From NCBI GenBank assembly GCA_022592435.1, contig JABYQS010000420.1, positions 1 to 23,724 of the forward strand: a stretch of 23,724 bases of DNA, in the 5' to 3' direction. This document shows positions 1-8,835 of the stretch, piece by piece (position 1 is the stretch's first letter; each line of letters starts with the position of its first letter). The notes beneath the pieces are model-generated. The model was not told the origin of the DNA. It searched no databases and worked only from the letters and a program-made list of their open reading frames with translations. The position numbers were made by a program, and so were the translations under genes. The stretch comes from Cerioporus squamosus. Lineage: Eukaryota > Basidiomycota > Agaricomycetes > Polyporales > Polyporaceae.

Positions 1-393
1 AGAGGGTTCACGGACCGATAGTGAATAGTACGACGTCAACCTTGCCGCCACCGGCCTCTGTTGCGGCCTGCCAAGCGTTCCTGACATTGTCTTTGTTCAG
101 CGCGTCCCCTCGCACGAGTTGTGCTTTGCCGTCCTTTGATGAACGGCTGCATCTGTTCGTCATTGTCGAACACTGACGTCGAACGCAGGAGGAATGTCGC
201 AGTTGCGCCTTGCTCTGCGACAGAACGAGTAAGTACATGATCACCCAGATGTAGACGCTCGGCACCTACTCATAGCCTGAGGGCGGCATAGTATCCGATG
301 TTCTTCGAACCGCCGAGAACGAACGGTGCATATTGGTGTAGCTGAGGGAGGGAGAGGGGCTGGATTGCGGATACCGTTATCGAGGTCAGTCAT
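1..393 (-). pseudogene. Broken NAD(P)-binding Rossmann-fold (NmrA/SDR-like) gene, 5' part
   Basis: The minus strand carries the start of a gene for a Rossmann-fold NAD(P)-binding protein, running off the left edge. An ATG at 393 opens MTDLDNGIRNPAPL. In another frame, near 330-275, comes the nucleotide-binding loop VLGGSKNIGYYAALRL, the Gly-rich motif of this family. A short intron follows (donor GTAGGT at 269, acceptor near 220). The next exon reads GATATFLLRSTSVFDNDEQ, then QLVRGDALNKDNVRNAW and KVDVVLFTIG. These match the order of the common Agaricomycete NmrA/epimerase-like proteins. At least three lesions are visible: a frame change between the ATG and the GG-S loop, a TGA at 272-270 just before the donor, and one extra G near 140 (AAAGGACGG where the family frame needs one base fewer). 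I read it as a pseudogene. The substrate is unknown. Confidence 0.78.
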
Positions 394-1467
394 CTTCTTA
401 TATATGGACATGTAGATGAACTCTAAATGTCGATCGCAGAGCAATCGACTACAGTCGACTGCGCGTATGTCGGACGGGAGCGGTGCAACAGTGGTGTCAG
501 CAGCCTCCATTGGCATAGGCTTGTAGCTCTTGAGGGGGGGGGTCGCAGATACCCCCCGTGAGAACTTCTGAGTGCGAAGTTTGGCTGGTGGGAACGATCG
601 GAGTTCGAAGCTCGGGCGCTAGCACTTGTGTAAAACTCATTCTCTCGTCCTCCAAGCTGCCAAGATCGTGGACAAAGTTCCCTGAGACCACGGTCTCCGG
701 GTCGTGTATCTACCACACGGCGTAATTTCTGGCTAAGCCTGGAGTCCCAAGTGGACGAGGGACTGAGAGCGAGAGAAGTTGTTCCCACGGTACCTCACTG
801 CCACCCCCCCCTGCGAAGACGTACCAGCCTGTATTCTGAGGGACGAGGAACTACAGGCTGGCAAGCGAGCCTACATTGGCAATACGCTTAGGACCATGCC
901 TTGTTAGTCGTCGCAATATTGCGACTGCGGTCATTGCTGGAGCCAGTTGGCGGTGTGCACATAGAATCTCGTCGGCACATAGTCAGGTCTCCAGACTTTC
1001 AAGTTTCCAACGCGAGTAGGAAGACGAGACAGCAGCCGCTTCAGTATGTTTACTGGGAAATCGGTATGATGATACACTGTATAGTCCCCAACTGAGTGCA
1101 AGGCAACTCCAACGCGAGATGATAACCGCGGACTGCACAGACTACACATACATAGGAGAGGCGTACCATTGGTCTCCGGTGCAGAACATTTCCTAGCGTG
1201 CCTCCGACGACTCCGGATTGCGACTGCGCCTGATGCTGCCTGAGGACATCTGATGACGAGAGCACTCGGCACGTAGCCAAGCATCCGACCTGCAGGTTTC
1301 AGGGTGTTCGTGGCACTTCGTGCTAGCGAGTAAGTACTTAGCGTACTGCGTGAGTGTGATATGACGTGGAATCGCAGGGGGCCGGGTGCCTGGAAGCGCA
1401 GGACCTGGAGAGACGAGCGGACGGCATCGGATTTCAGAGTCGTAGGTAGGGTGAGTCACTGGCAGAG
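394..1467. other. Gene-poor stretch without a supportable gene
   Basis: About 1.07 kb between the broken NAD(P)-binding gene and the duplicated F-box segment. Open frames on both strands are short and lack recognisable motifs. The only sharp structure is a perfect 10-bp inverted repeat (824-833 and 852-861), listed separately. It may hold the promoter of the minus-strand pseudogene near 393-500, but I see no clear TATA box. Confidence 0.5.
824..861. repeat. Perfect 10-bp inverted repeat with 18-nt loop
   Basis: The arms CCAGCCTGTA (824-833) and TACAGGCTGG (852-861) are exact reverse complements separated by 18 bases. It lies in non-coding DNA. No T-run follows that would suggest a polymerase III terminator, and I see no target-site duplication that would mark a MITE. 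Confidence 0.6.
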
Positions 1468-1799
1468 CATCAGGCTGCAAGGTGAATGTGGCGAAGCAAG
1501 CTGTTTTGAGGAGCACCTTCGAAGTACTATGTGTTTGAGAGAAGCTGAGCACTCAGCCGCCTGGCAGCTGGCTGGAATTCGAGTCCGAGGCGGTCGGAGG
1601 ACTTCTTCCCTCATTCAGGGCAGGCGACCACACATCTTATCTTATCTGGTCTGTGGCCTGCCACTGCGCCCCGCTGACCGTAAGTACTTGCCATTGGACT
1701 TGGACGGTTGGACCCACACTACGAAGGCCCGGGTAGCTGGTGAGTGCGCAGCGCAGTCTGTGACTGTAGTACTTGATTCCTTTTGACGAGACCGACTAA
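1468..1799 (+). repeat. Duplicated 5' flank of the F-box locus (copy A)
   Basis: From CATCAGGCTGCAAGGTGA at 1468 onward this DNA aligns with the 5' flank of the intact F-box gene (from 10778). Shared blocks include CGAGTCCGAGGCGGTCGGAG and CATTCAGGGCAGG followed by a CTTATCTTATCTGG block, with small indels between them. The homology continues unbroken into the F-box pseudogene. The two loci were therefore duplicated at DNA level with their upstream region, not by retroposition. Confidence 0.88.
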
Positions 1800-2417
1800 A
1801 TTCTTGAAGCGCTACCCGTCGACGTCCTTTTCCATATCTTCAACGAACCAGACGTGAACCATCTTCTCGTGCTGAGACAGGTCAGTGAAGCTCGGCTGTG
1901 AGGGTGGAATACGATTGGCTTACCCTGTCTGTAGACATGTAGAGCAATGGAGGCAGCCACGCGCGACCGCAGCGTATGGCACAGAGCACTGACACGTAGA
2001 GCTCGAGTGCATCGTTGTGCGCGCCCACCGCTTCTGGAAGAACTGGACCTTTGCTCAGCCAACGAGCTTCACGCAGGTTCACTGGCACTGCCTGGAGTAT
2101 GAGTTCATCGACGGCTTCGTGCTGACGTCTTGCAAGCAACGGATACTCCTCTATCATCTGCCAGCCGTAGTCAACACTTCTGGTTCACTGGAGAGTGGAC
2201 GCGCAACAGAGGCCGGCGGACCCGCTCCGCGCCTCAGGCCAATCGCGACATACAAATGGTGTTGGCGCATAGACACCATCTCCATCAATCATTGTCGACG
2301 TCCAGTATGGCCGTCTGCTTCGTCCACCTCATGCGATGGCCCGTCAACCTCCTCCACCACTTCACGCTCCCAGTGAACCCCTCGTTGTCGCACTCCACAT
2401 TCGGCCTGATGGATCTC
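1800..2417 (+). pseudogene. Truncated F-box gene copy
   Basis: This is a decayed copy of the F-box gene at 11103-12959. The start codon is lost by a short deletion (GACTAAATTC where the intact copy has GACTAGACATGCAAATTC). The F-box itself remains (LPVDVLFHIFNEPDVNHLL) and intron 1 keeps GTCAGT and CTGTAG splice sites, so the copy arose from genomic DNA. About 85 nt equivalent to 11299-11383 are missing near 1993. Roughly 630 nt equivalent to 11463-12096, including introns 2 and 3, are missing near 2080. About 46 nt more are missing near 2325. Homology stops around 2405-2417, where the sequence passes directly into a FunK1 remnant on the opposite strand. No functional product is expected. Confidence 0.92.
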
Positions 2418-3125
2418 CGGGGTAGAGGCGAGTGGCGCTGGATTCCATTCCAAGCTGATCATCGGAGCGGTTGGCGATACGCCAGAGAATCTGGCAGAAG
2501 AGCTCTCACTCGAGGACGTAGTCCATCGCGGCAGTCACGATCGTACCGGACCGATGTCATCCGAGTCGCATGAAGCGACACCGACGGCCGATGACGAGCA
2601 GCATGAAGAGGGCCTCCCTCTGCTGCACCTGGAAGAGGAGCTGGACGTACGACATCACCTGGTCTCTGACCTTTTTCCTAGTCGTAGCATCCACCTCCAA
2701 GGCCTCGTCTTGGTACTCTTCGGCTGGGTCCTGACGAGGTCCTAGGGACTTGAACTCAACCGGGAGCACTTGACGTGCCTAGAACGGGCGTCCATCTGTT
2801 GGTATTCTGGCGACCTGGTAGAAGGCGGCGTCGACTTTCTGCATATCTTCGTCGATCTTTGCATCGTCCGGTCGTTCAACGCATTGTGCGAGCTTCATGC
2901 CCGGCACGAGGTCGCGCGCGTGGATCACAGTGAGTTATGTCAGATAGCGCTACTTATGAGAAAACAGCAGGGATGCTTCACGATGATGACTCACAAATAT
3001 GTCCATAATCCTCGCCTCTGAATAGATCTACAGCGTTCTGGAGGTTGCAGAATGGGTTGACATGAAGTGGAGGCATGGCGTGAGCGGTGGTTGATGGGAG
3101 GGGGAAGAACTTGAAGAGTGGTCGG
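2418..3125 (-). pseudogene. FunK1-type kinase gene remnant, N-terminal half
   Basis: The minus strand encodes a diverged relative of the N-terminal half of the intact kinase at 5784-8367. Reading 5'-3' on the minus strand: MPPLHVNPFCNLQNAV (about 3080-3030) matches NPFKKLEKAGEL; then, after a short intron-like gap, VIHARDLVPGM and VLPVEFKSL match VINAYGLAPGL and LLPIEYKRH. VRDQVMSYVQLLFQVQQR matches VRGQVISYAELVFAVQQR, and FCQILWRIA matches FCNVLWRIS. In-frame stops lie at 2781-2779, 2559-2557 and 2508-2506. The catalytic half (HRD, DWE) is absent because the sequence ends at the junction with the F-box pseudogene. Divergence is far greater than between the two F-box copies, so this is an older paralogue, not a recent copy of the neighbour. 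Confidence 0.87.
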
Positions 3126-4393
3126 AGAACTCAACTGCCAACAGAGTGATGTGCCATGTCGTCGGCCTTCCGTCAAAGTATACGAGCTTGCGAGAGGTTT
3201 CCTGGTCCGTGCTTCCTCTGGAGTCTGGACCGAGTGCTGGTCGTGGCTGTGGTAGTGCTTTTTCCATGGTCCGATGCGGCTCATTATGGCAAAGCGCTCG
3301 GAGCATTCGTGTTCCCCTCTCGCTTGGCTCTGAAACGAGTCCTGACCAGACTAGTGAGAGTGAGAGTCGGATCAATCTCGGTCTTACTAGTCTGCCTGAT
3401 ATGGCAGGTGGGCGTCTGTCCTGATAAGGCATTCTTGGCGCCTGTGGGCAAGCAGTTCAAGTGTCGAAGAAGTGCTTCAATGCTTGGGTAGTGGTTTACA
3501 GGTTGCTCTCAGCGTCAGGATGTCCATAGTAACTGTATTGAATGCCCTCGAAAATTCATTATGAGGAGCAGGATTTGGTTGACCCATCCAAGGGCAACAT
3601 AACCACCACAACTACTTACTTACTACTAGTACTAGCGTGACATGTACATGCTGCACTGGAGATACACCCAGATTGGCAGCTCACTGATACTTATGCTACG
3701 CTGCAGAGCCTAGTTTGAGTCCGTGATCAGTGAGTATATGCATAACCACTCGCAGGAACTGACTGCTACTGCATTTAGTACCCACCTGGAGCCACTTATG
3801 CCGCTGCTACACTCACCCTCTGGTGCTTACAGGACTTCCATCTGATCAAGTGAGGAGGCCTTGATGCGATACTCTGTCCTGAGTGGCTGGAGGACTGGAA
3901 GGGAGTGTGGTCGTCTGAGGGTGAGCTTGAGCAGCGGCACACGACACGAACGCGTTTGGTGTCACATGATGGCTTTCCGAAGTCGAGTCTTACTGGGCGC
4001 CAGCGACTCTCACTGGGCGCTACGGAGTCTTACTCTTACTACTCTGGTATATACTCTCTGAAACCGACCATGAGAAATACTGCAATCATTTTCAGCCATT
4101 GTGATTATGTAGGTCGCCAGAGGCCGAGACCGCTCTAGTTAAACTCTCCGTTTAGTGCGAGTGCGTGTTGTCGTAGACTGGGGAGCCGCGGATAGCGCAT
4201 GAGCATCATCGACAATCAAAAGTAGGGATGCCCACCATGTGCGCGATAGCACAATAACAGGGAGTTGAGGACCGGTTGAGGATTGCCGCAGCATCGATGG
4301 CATGAGCCATTCGGATGATCATGGCCAGCAGGCGGCCAGCCGCCCAGTGGCTATGTCAAGTGCCCTCCACTAACCACCGTTGTTCCCACGGCA
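3126..4393. other. Gene-poor stretch
   Basis: About 1.27 kb without a gene I can support. The longest open frame (3028-3432, minus) is compositionally plain and has no motif I recognise; it may include 5' sequence of the kinase remnant. Between 3580 and 4130 the DNA is AT-richer and has only short frames. Confidence 0.45.
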
Positions 4394-4729
4394 GGTCCGA
4401 TACTAGACTTTGTCGTTCTTGTCCAGCACGTCCAAAACACTGTCGTGTCTTTCAAGGAGCTGCATTTGGCTGCTATTACTGCCTTGGAATCGCCGGACTG
4501 GGATGGACTGCGGTAAAGGATCCAGGTCTCGCCTAGGAAATGGGCGCTAGACCTCGGCAAGCGATGCCTCGTGTGTGTGGGGGACGCTCCCAATAAGGCA
4601 TGTCCCTGCAAATACCAACTTGAACCTGAACATCCATCATCCGCGTCCATTCTCGCCACCCTCCCTTTGTCCCTTTGGCAGCATTCGCTATTGTGCACCG
4701 TCTCTGTCCGTGACTCGACGATAAGTTAG
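4394..4729 (+). pseudogene. Coding-like relic with Cys-rich patch, unrecognised
   Basis: One frame reads as protein-like sequence from GPILDFVVLVQHV (just after a CCCACGGCAG acceptor-like site) through ELHLAAITALESPDWDGLR. It is interrupted by TAA at 4514-4516, then continues in the same frame with KWALDLGKRCLVCVGDAP and KACPCKYQL to a TAG ending at 4729. The Cys-x2-Cys and Cys-x-Cys spacing hints at a metal-binding patch. I cannot name a family. A single in-frame stop in an otherwise open 112-codon frame suggests a recently dead gene or exon. Confidence 0.3.
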
Positions 4730-4793
4730 GGTCACATTGCGTTGCCACGCGTCCCGGCCCACGCACCCCATCCTCAAACCAGTTGACTTGCGC

Positions 4794-4800
4794 TATAAAA
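4794..4800 (+). promoter_or_regulatory. TATA box upstream of an ATG in strong context
   Basis: TATAAAA lies 50 bp upstream of ACCGCCATGG (ATG at 4850), a strong eukaryotic start context. The ORF it would drive is only 48 codons long before TAG (4994-4996). This looks like the preserved promoter and first codons of a gene whose body is degraded, possibly an old 5' end of the kinase gene downstream. Confidence 0.5.
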
Positions 4801-4849
4801 TCGCGCGCCATTTCACATACAAGGTTCGTCCTCTCTTCCACTAACCGCC

Positions 4850-4996
4850 ATGGAAACCGTCTCTGAAGCTTCTCCTCCTTCCAATCGCCACAGAGGCCGT
4901 GACAACCAAGGACCCCTGATAATACGGTCGACACTCTCTTCAAGGTCCAGGCCGTCCCCAGCCATTTTGGTCCGTACGCCAACCTGCCTTATATAG
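4850..4996 (+). pseudogene. Short ORF behind TATA box, probable relic first exon
   Basis: The ORF starts METVSEASPPSNRHRGRD and is Ser/Pro/Arg-rich without a fold. Just downstream, in the +1 frame relation, the sequence reads GPYANLPYIANFGP and later EGPYIRRECA. This repeats the Gly-Pro-Tyr-x-Glu-Glu repeat found in front of the kinase at 5524-5690. I infer a decayed N-terminal exon of a FunK1-type gene. It could also be the real first exon if long introns join it to the kinase, but I cannot show such a splice. Confidence 0.35.
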
Positions 4997-5690
4997 CCAA
5001 TTTTGGTCCGTCATTGAAGAGACTGCTGCTAAGCGCCCGCGAAGGTCCGTACATTCGAAGAGAGTGCGCGTGAGCGTGTTTCACATCGTATACACATTGC
5101 GACAGTCGTAGATGCTATCTATGATGCAACAGAACGTACTAGTACAGTAGAATGCTCATGTGTGATATCAATCCTCATTGTCCTCATGCTCTTCGGCATT
5201 GGGATTCGGCGCCTGAGGCCTGCCGCCGCTGCTTTTTCCCCAAGTCCTTTGCGAACTCCTGGATCTTTGCGCGGGCCTCTGTAGCAAGACATAGTCCTGC
5301 AAATCCTTCACGGACAGCTTGTAATTCTCTTAATCGGCCCCAGTGGCTCTCAGCGTATGTTCAGCTTTGCACAACAATAATGTCGCAACTCCGCATATCT
5401 TCTGAGTATTATAATTGCCCACCATAGTAGAATACAAACTCCGTCTAAACAGTAACTACAATGCTTACTGAGACGAAACTCCGATAAGCACGGCCACCGC
5501 GGCACACCAAGCGCCCTGTGAATGGTCCGTCATCTGAAGAGACTGCTCCCGCCGTGGCCTGGAGGCGCCCATCAGGTCCGCACAAATAAGAGACCTCCCG
5601 GGCCCTCCTCAGCCTACTTCGGTCCGTACTTTGAAGAGACCTCCTACCGGCCGGCCCACCCATCCTGGTCCGTACGCAGAAGAGAGTGAC
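4969..5690 (+). repeat. Degenerate dispersed GGTCCGTAC...GAAGAGA repeats
   Basis: A unit of the form GGTCCGTAC-N-GAAGAGA-(C/G)T recurs at about 4969, 5003, 5045, 5524, 5576, 5621 and 5667. Translated, the unit gives Gly-Pro-(Tyr/Ser/His)-x-Glu-Glu-(Thr/Ser). Consecutive units fall in different frames and one has TAA in place of GAA (5587-5589). An unrelated stretch of roughly 450 bases separates the first three from the last four. This looks like a coding minisatellite that is losing its reading frame. Confidence 0.65.
5184..5355 (-). pseudogene. Short coding-like minus-strand relic, unrecognised
   Basis: One minus-strand frame runs open for over 55 codons, reading HWGRLRELQAVREGF, then ATEARAKIQEFAKDLGKK, to TGA at 5186-5184. 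It looks like an amphipathic helical tail. An overlapping frame reads ENYKLSVKDLQDYV at one end and an acidic AEEHEDNED before its own TGA at 5170-5168. So the true frame, or a frameshift between them, is unclear. A splice-acceptor-like CTTGCTACAG sits within it. I do not recognise a family. Confidence 0.25.
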
Positions 5691-5783
5691 GCCCGTATTA
5701 TCAGGGGTCCTGACAACCAGTCTCTTGCCTGTGAAGACGATCGAGAAGACCTCGACGACTACCGTGCCAAGGTGGTTGAAGAC

Positions 5784-8367
5784 ATGGCCCACTCCGCTGT
5801 CGGTCTCAAAGACAAGTTCATCGACAAGGTGCTCGCCATTCCTGAAGACGTCAGCCTGGATCGATGCCCCGCTCCTCAGATTGTGAAGAACCCCTTCAAG
5901 AAGTTAGAGAAAGCCGGGGAGTTGAGCGAACGTGAGATCTCTGCAGAGATGGTGAGTGGTTGCTCCTCGTCTCGGTGGTTGCGATTTACCACTCGTGTAG
6001 ACACGAGTTATCAACGCCTACGGTCTCGCACCCGGGCTGAATGCCGTTCAATGTGAAGACTCGCCCGACTCCCTCACCGTCGACAACCTTGGTCAGAAGG
6101 TCGACTCGGCCTTGTTCACCCAAACGCTCGCGCCCTCGGATAACAAGCCTCACTGGGCCGACCAGCTCCTGCCTATTGAGTACAAGAGACACCAGACCCG
6201 TGGCGATCCGTTCGACGACACTAAACCAGACGTCGAAGCCGACGCGAAGGATCGCAAGGAGGTCCGAGGTCAGGTCATCAGCTACGCCGAGCTCGTCTTC
6301 GCGGTCCAGCAGCGCCTCCATCTCATCATGATCCTCGTCATGGGCCGCAAGTTCCGCCTCCTCCGATGGGACCGGTCTGGCGTCAGTGTCTCGCTATCCA
6401 TCGACTACTACGAACATTGGGATTTCTTCTGCAACGTCCTCTGGCGCATCTCCGTCCTCGCGCGCTTCCATCCTGAGCTCCTTGGTGTTGACCCTAGCGC
6501 CACCCGCCTCTTTCCCAACGATCCTCGTTACAAGGAGATGACCCGCGTCGGGAACAAGTGTCGCAGCGATGCCGATCACATGCCGCGCGACCTGGCTCTT
6601 GACGAGCTAACCGGCGATGGAGCTATCACCTACGCGTACGTACGGAAGCTGTTCCGGGCTTCCCTGACGGAGGCCTGGCCCAGATACGAACTCGAAGTCC
6701 CTGACGGCGAGAACGTACGCAAGTTCCTGGTCGGCCGCCCATACTTTCGAGCCAAGGGTATGACTGGCAGAGGAACGCGTGGCTACGTCGCCCTGGATCT
6801 CGAGACGAAGAGGTTCGTGTGGTTGAAGGACGCGTGGCGTGCTCACTACGCGTTGTTGACCAAGGAGGGCGACATCCTCGCAAAGCTCAACGACGCTGGA
6901 GTCAGCAATATTCCAACGCTCGTGTGTCATGGCGACATCCGGGGGCAGACGACGAAGACCCCTGAGTTCTGGGAACTCATGCATCCTCGCGATCCCCTGC
7001 CTTCCCGTCCAACTACCCCGACCTCGTCGAAGGGCTCCTCTAGCTCCTCTACCGGAAGCAAACGCAAGCGGACCGATGAGGAGGCCGATCTCCCGGCTTC
7101 AAAACCGAAGGGCCTAAATGGCGGGGACGAGGACTATCGCCAGGACTGTCCCCTTCGTCGTCACATCCACTATCGGATCGTCGTCGAGGAAGTCTGTTTG
7201 ACCTTGCCATTCTTCGAGGACGGGCAGCAACTGGTGTCAATCATATACGACTGTGCTTCCGGTAAGAATTCTCATGAGTCCATGTGCCATGCCGTCGCTG
7301 ACGATATCGTACAGCACATTACCAAGCCACTCAGATCGGCATCTTGCACCGGGATGTCAGTAGCGGCAACATCCTCATTCTACCCTGCATCACGACGTTT
7401 GAAGACGGGGCCCGCTCCATAGAATGGAAAGGCATCCTCACAGATTGGGAGCTAGCCAAAGGACTTTCCGATCCGCGCACACCTCGCCAGCCGGAGCGTA
7501 CTGTGAGTAACTTTCATAATTCTCACCTGCCCTTACTCACGAATGTCTCAGGGTACGTTGCAGTACATGTCGGTCGCGATTCTCAATCGCCCGGAGAAGG
7601 CTTTTGAAATCCCCGACGATCTCGAATCGCTCTTCTACGTCCTCCTCTATCACGCTGTGCGCTACCTGAAGTCGAACTGCACAAGGGTGCCCAACTGGCT
7701 GGAAGACTTCTTTGACATCTTCAAGTATGTCAATGGCGCATACAAATGCGGCCACGAGAAGGCCAGCGCGATCGACACTGGGAAACTCAAGACGGACTCG
7801 GACACCAGGCTGAAGTTCGGCAGTCCTATGGACCGGTTACTCGCCAACCTCCTCCTGTCCTTCCAGGCTTACTACAAGATCAAGAAGTACGACGAGGACA
7901 AGAAGAAGGCATCGCTTCAGGTGAAGCTTCCAACAGCAGCATCCAGCACTCCTACCTCCCGAGCGACGCGCCCCCGCAAGTCTGCCCGGTCCCTGCCTTT
8001 CAAAGTCGATGACCAAGTACTGGCGCGACGTCCCCCTGCCCCATCGGAGCAGCTCGAGGAGACCCCGCCTACCGACGAGGACCGCTTGCTCGCACAGAAT
8101 GTCTCCAATCCTCAGGACTTCCTCCTCTTGCTCAACGAGTACACGGAGTTGGAATGGGCGGCCGACGACAAGGAGGGAGACCGGGTACCCGCTGAGTGGG
8201 TCTCCACGAGGCCTATTGGCCCGACGTACTTGCCAGGAAACCCGTCCAACAAGAGGCAGCGCAAGATGTCGACGGTGCACTCTCTTCCTGCCGTCCTCAA
8301 TGCCGAGTCTCCGACGAGGCGTCCTATTCGCCCTCGCAAAGCAAAATCGGACTTCCCTGGACTATAG
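5784..8367 (+). CDS. FunK1-type fungal protein kinase
   Basis: Exons are 5784-5951, 6001-7261, 7315-7502 and 7552-8367. All three introns (49, 53, 49 nt) have GT-AG ends and keep the frame, giving about 810 residues. The catalytic loop is LHRDVSSGNILI (HRD near residues 488-490). The metal-binding motif is TDWELAK (DWE near 520-522), as is usual in the FunK1 family instead of DFG. The activation segment is RTGTLQYMSVAIL. A Ser-rich, Lys/Arg-rich linker (TPTSSKGSSSS, then GSKRKRTDEE) is inserted in the kinase domain, as in many members. The C-terminal tail (KSARSLPFKVDDQVLARRP) is basic and probably disordered. The family is greatly expanded in mushrooms; substrates are mostly unknown. The start is uncertain: 5784 is the first in-frame ATG after a stop at 5535-5537, but the frame is open upstream through the GPYxEE repeats, so a spliced upstream exon is possible. 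Confidence 0.9.
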
Positions 8368-8835
8368 AGTAACAGACATGTCATCATGTTGTGGTATAGA
8401 GTTCCGTAGTATAGCGCGTTGTATCGACTGCTGGTCTACTTATTACTATCTCGTATATATTGTTCAGTGCCTTCGTGTTCGTCCTCCATTCTCGATCCTC
8501 GTGTGTTCCTTGCTGCAATCGCGTAAGTCACTTGCCCAGAGTACAGAACATCATGCCACGGTCTTCGCCTCGAGCCTAACGCACGCTGGACCTCTTGTGC
8601 TGCTTCCCAAGGCCGAAGTGGGGATAGTGTCGTTCGGACGATGTGCGACTGTGGAGTGTGCTTCGTCTTCGTGCGGCTCATCGCATGCCAGACTATGTAG
8701 ATTGGTGTCCGGCCAGGTTTGAGTACCTTCAAGGGCAACGATGTGCCGACACGTCGCGAAGATGAACAGGTGAGATTACAGGCAAGAGCGAGTGCATTAC
8801 GAAGAGCATAGCTAAGCAGGTATACGAGTACACTC
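8368..8835. other. Convergent intergenic region
   Basis: This separates the 3' ends of the kinase gene and the minus-strand cysteine-motif gene. It should hold both 3' UTRs and polyadenylation sites. The open frame that spans it on the minus strand (8436-8936) has no recognisable motif and overlaps the end of the neighbouring gene in another frame, so I did not call it. Confidence 0.5.

Noticed and set aside
901..1284. Minus-strand frame with a plausible stretch (VNILKRLLSRLPTRVGNLKVW)
   Set aside because: Reads somewhat like protein, but there is no family match I recognise, no splice context, and the rest of the frame is Arg/Ser-rich noise.
3028..3432. 134-codon minus-strand frame
   Set aside because: The FunK1 homology in this area lies in a different frame; the remaining sequence shows no motif.
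4533..4982. 149-codon minus-strand frame (4982 to 4533)
   Set aside because: It is antisense to the coding-like relic and the TATA/ATG region, and has no motif of its own.
7837..8280. Long minus-strand open frame opposite the last kinase exon
   Set aside because: It is the antisense of a well-supported coding exon, with low-complexity Leu/Arg/Gly content and no motif.
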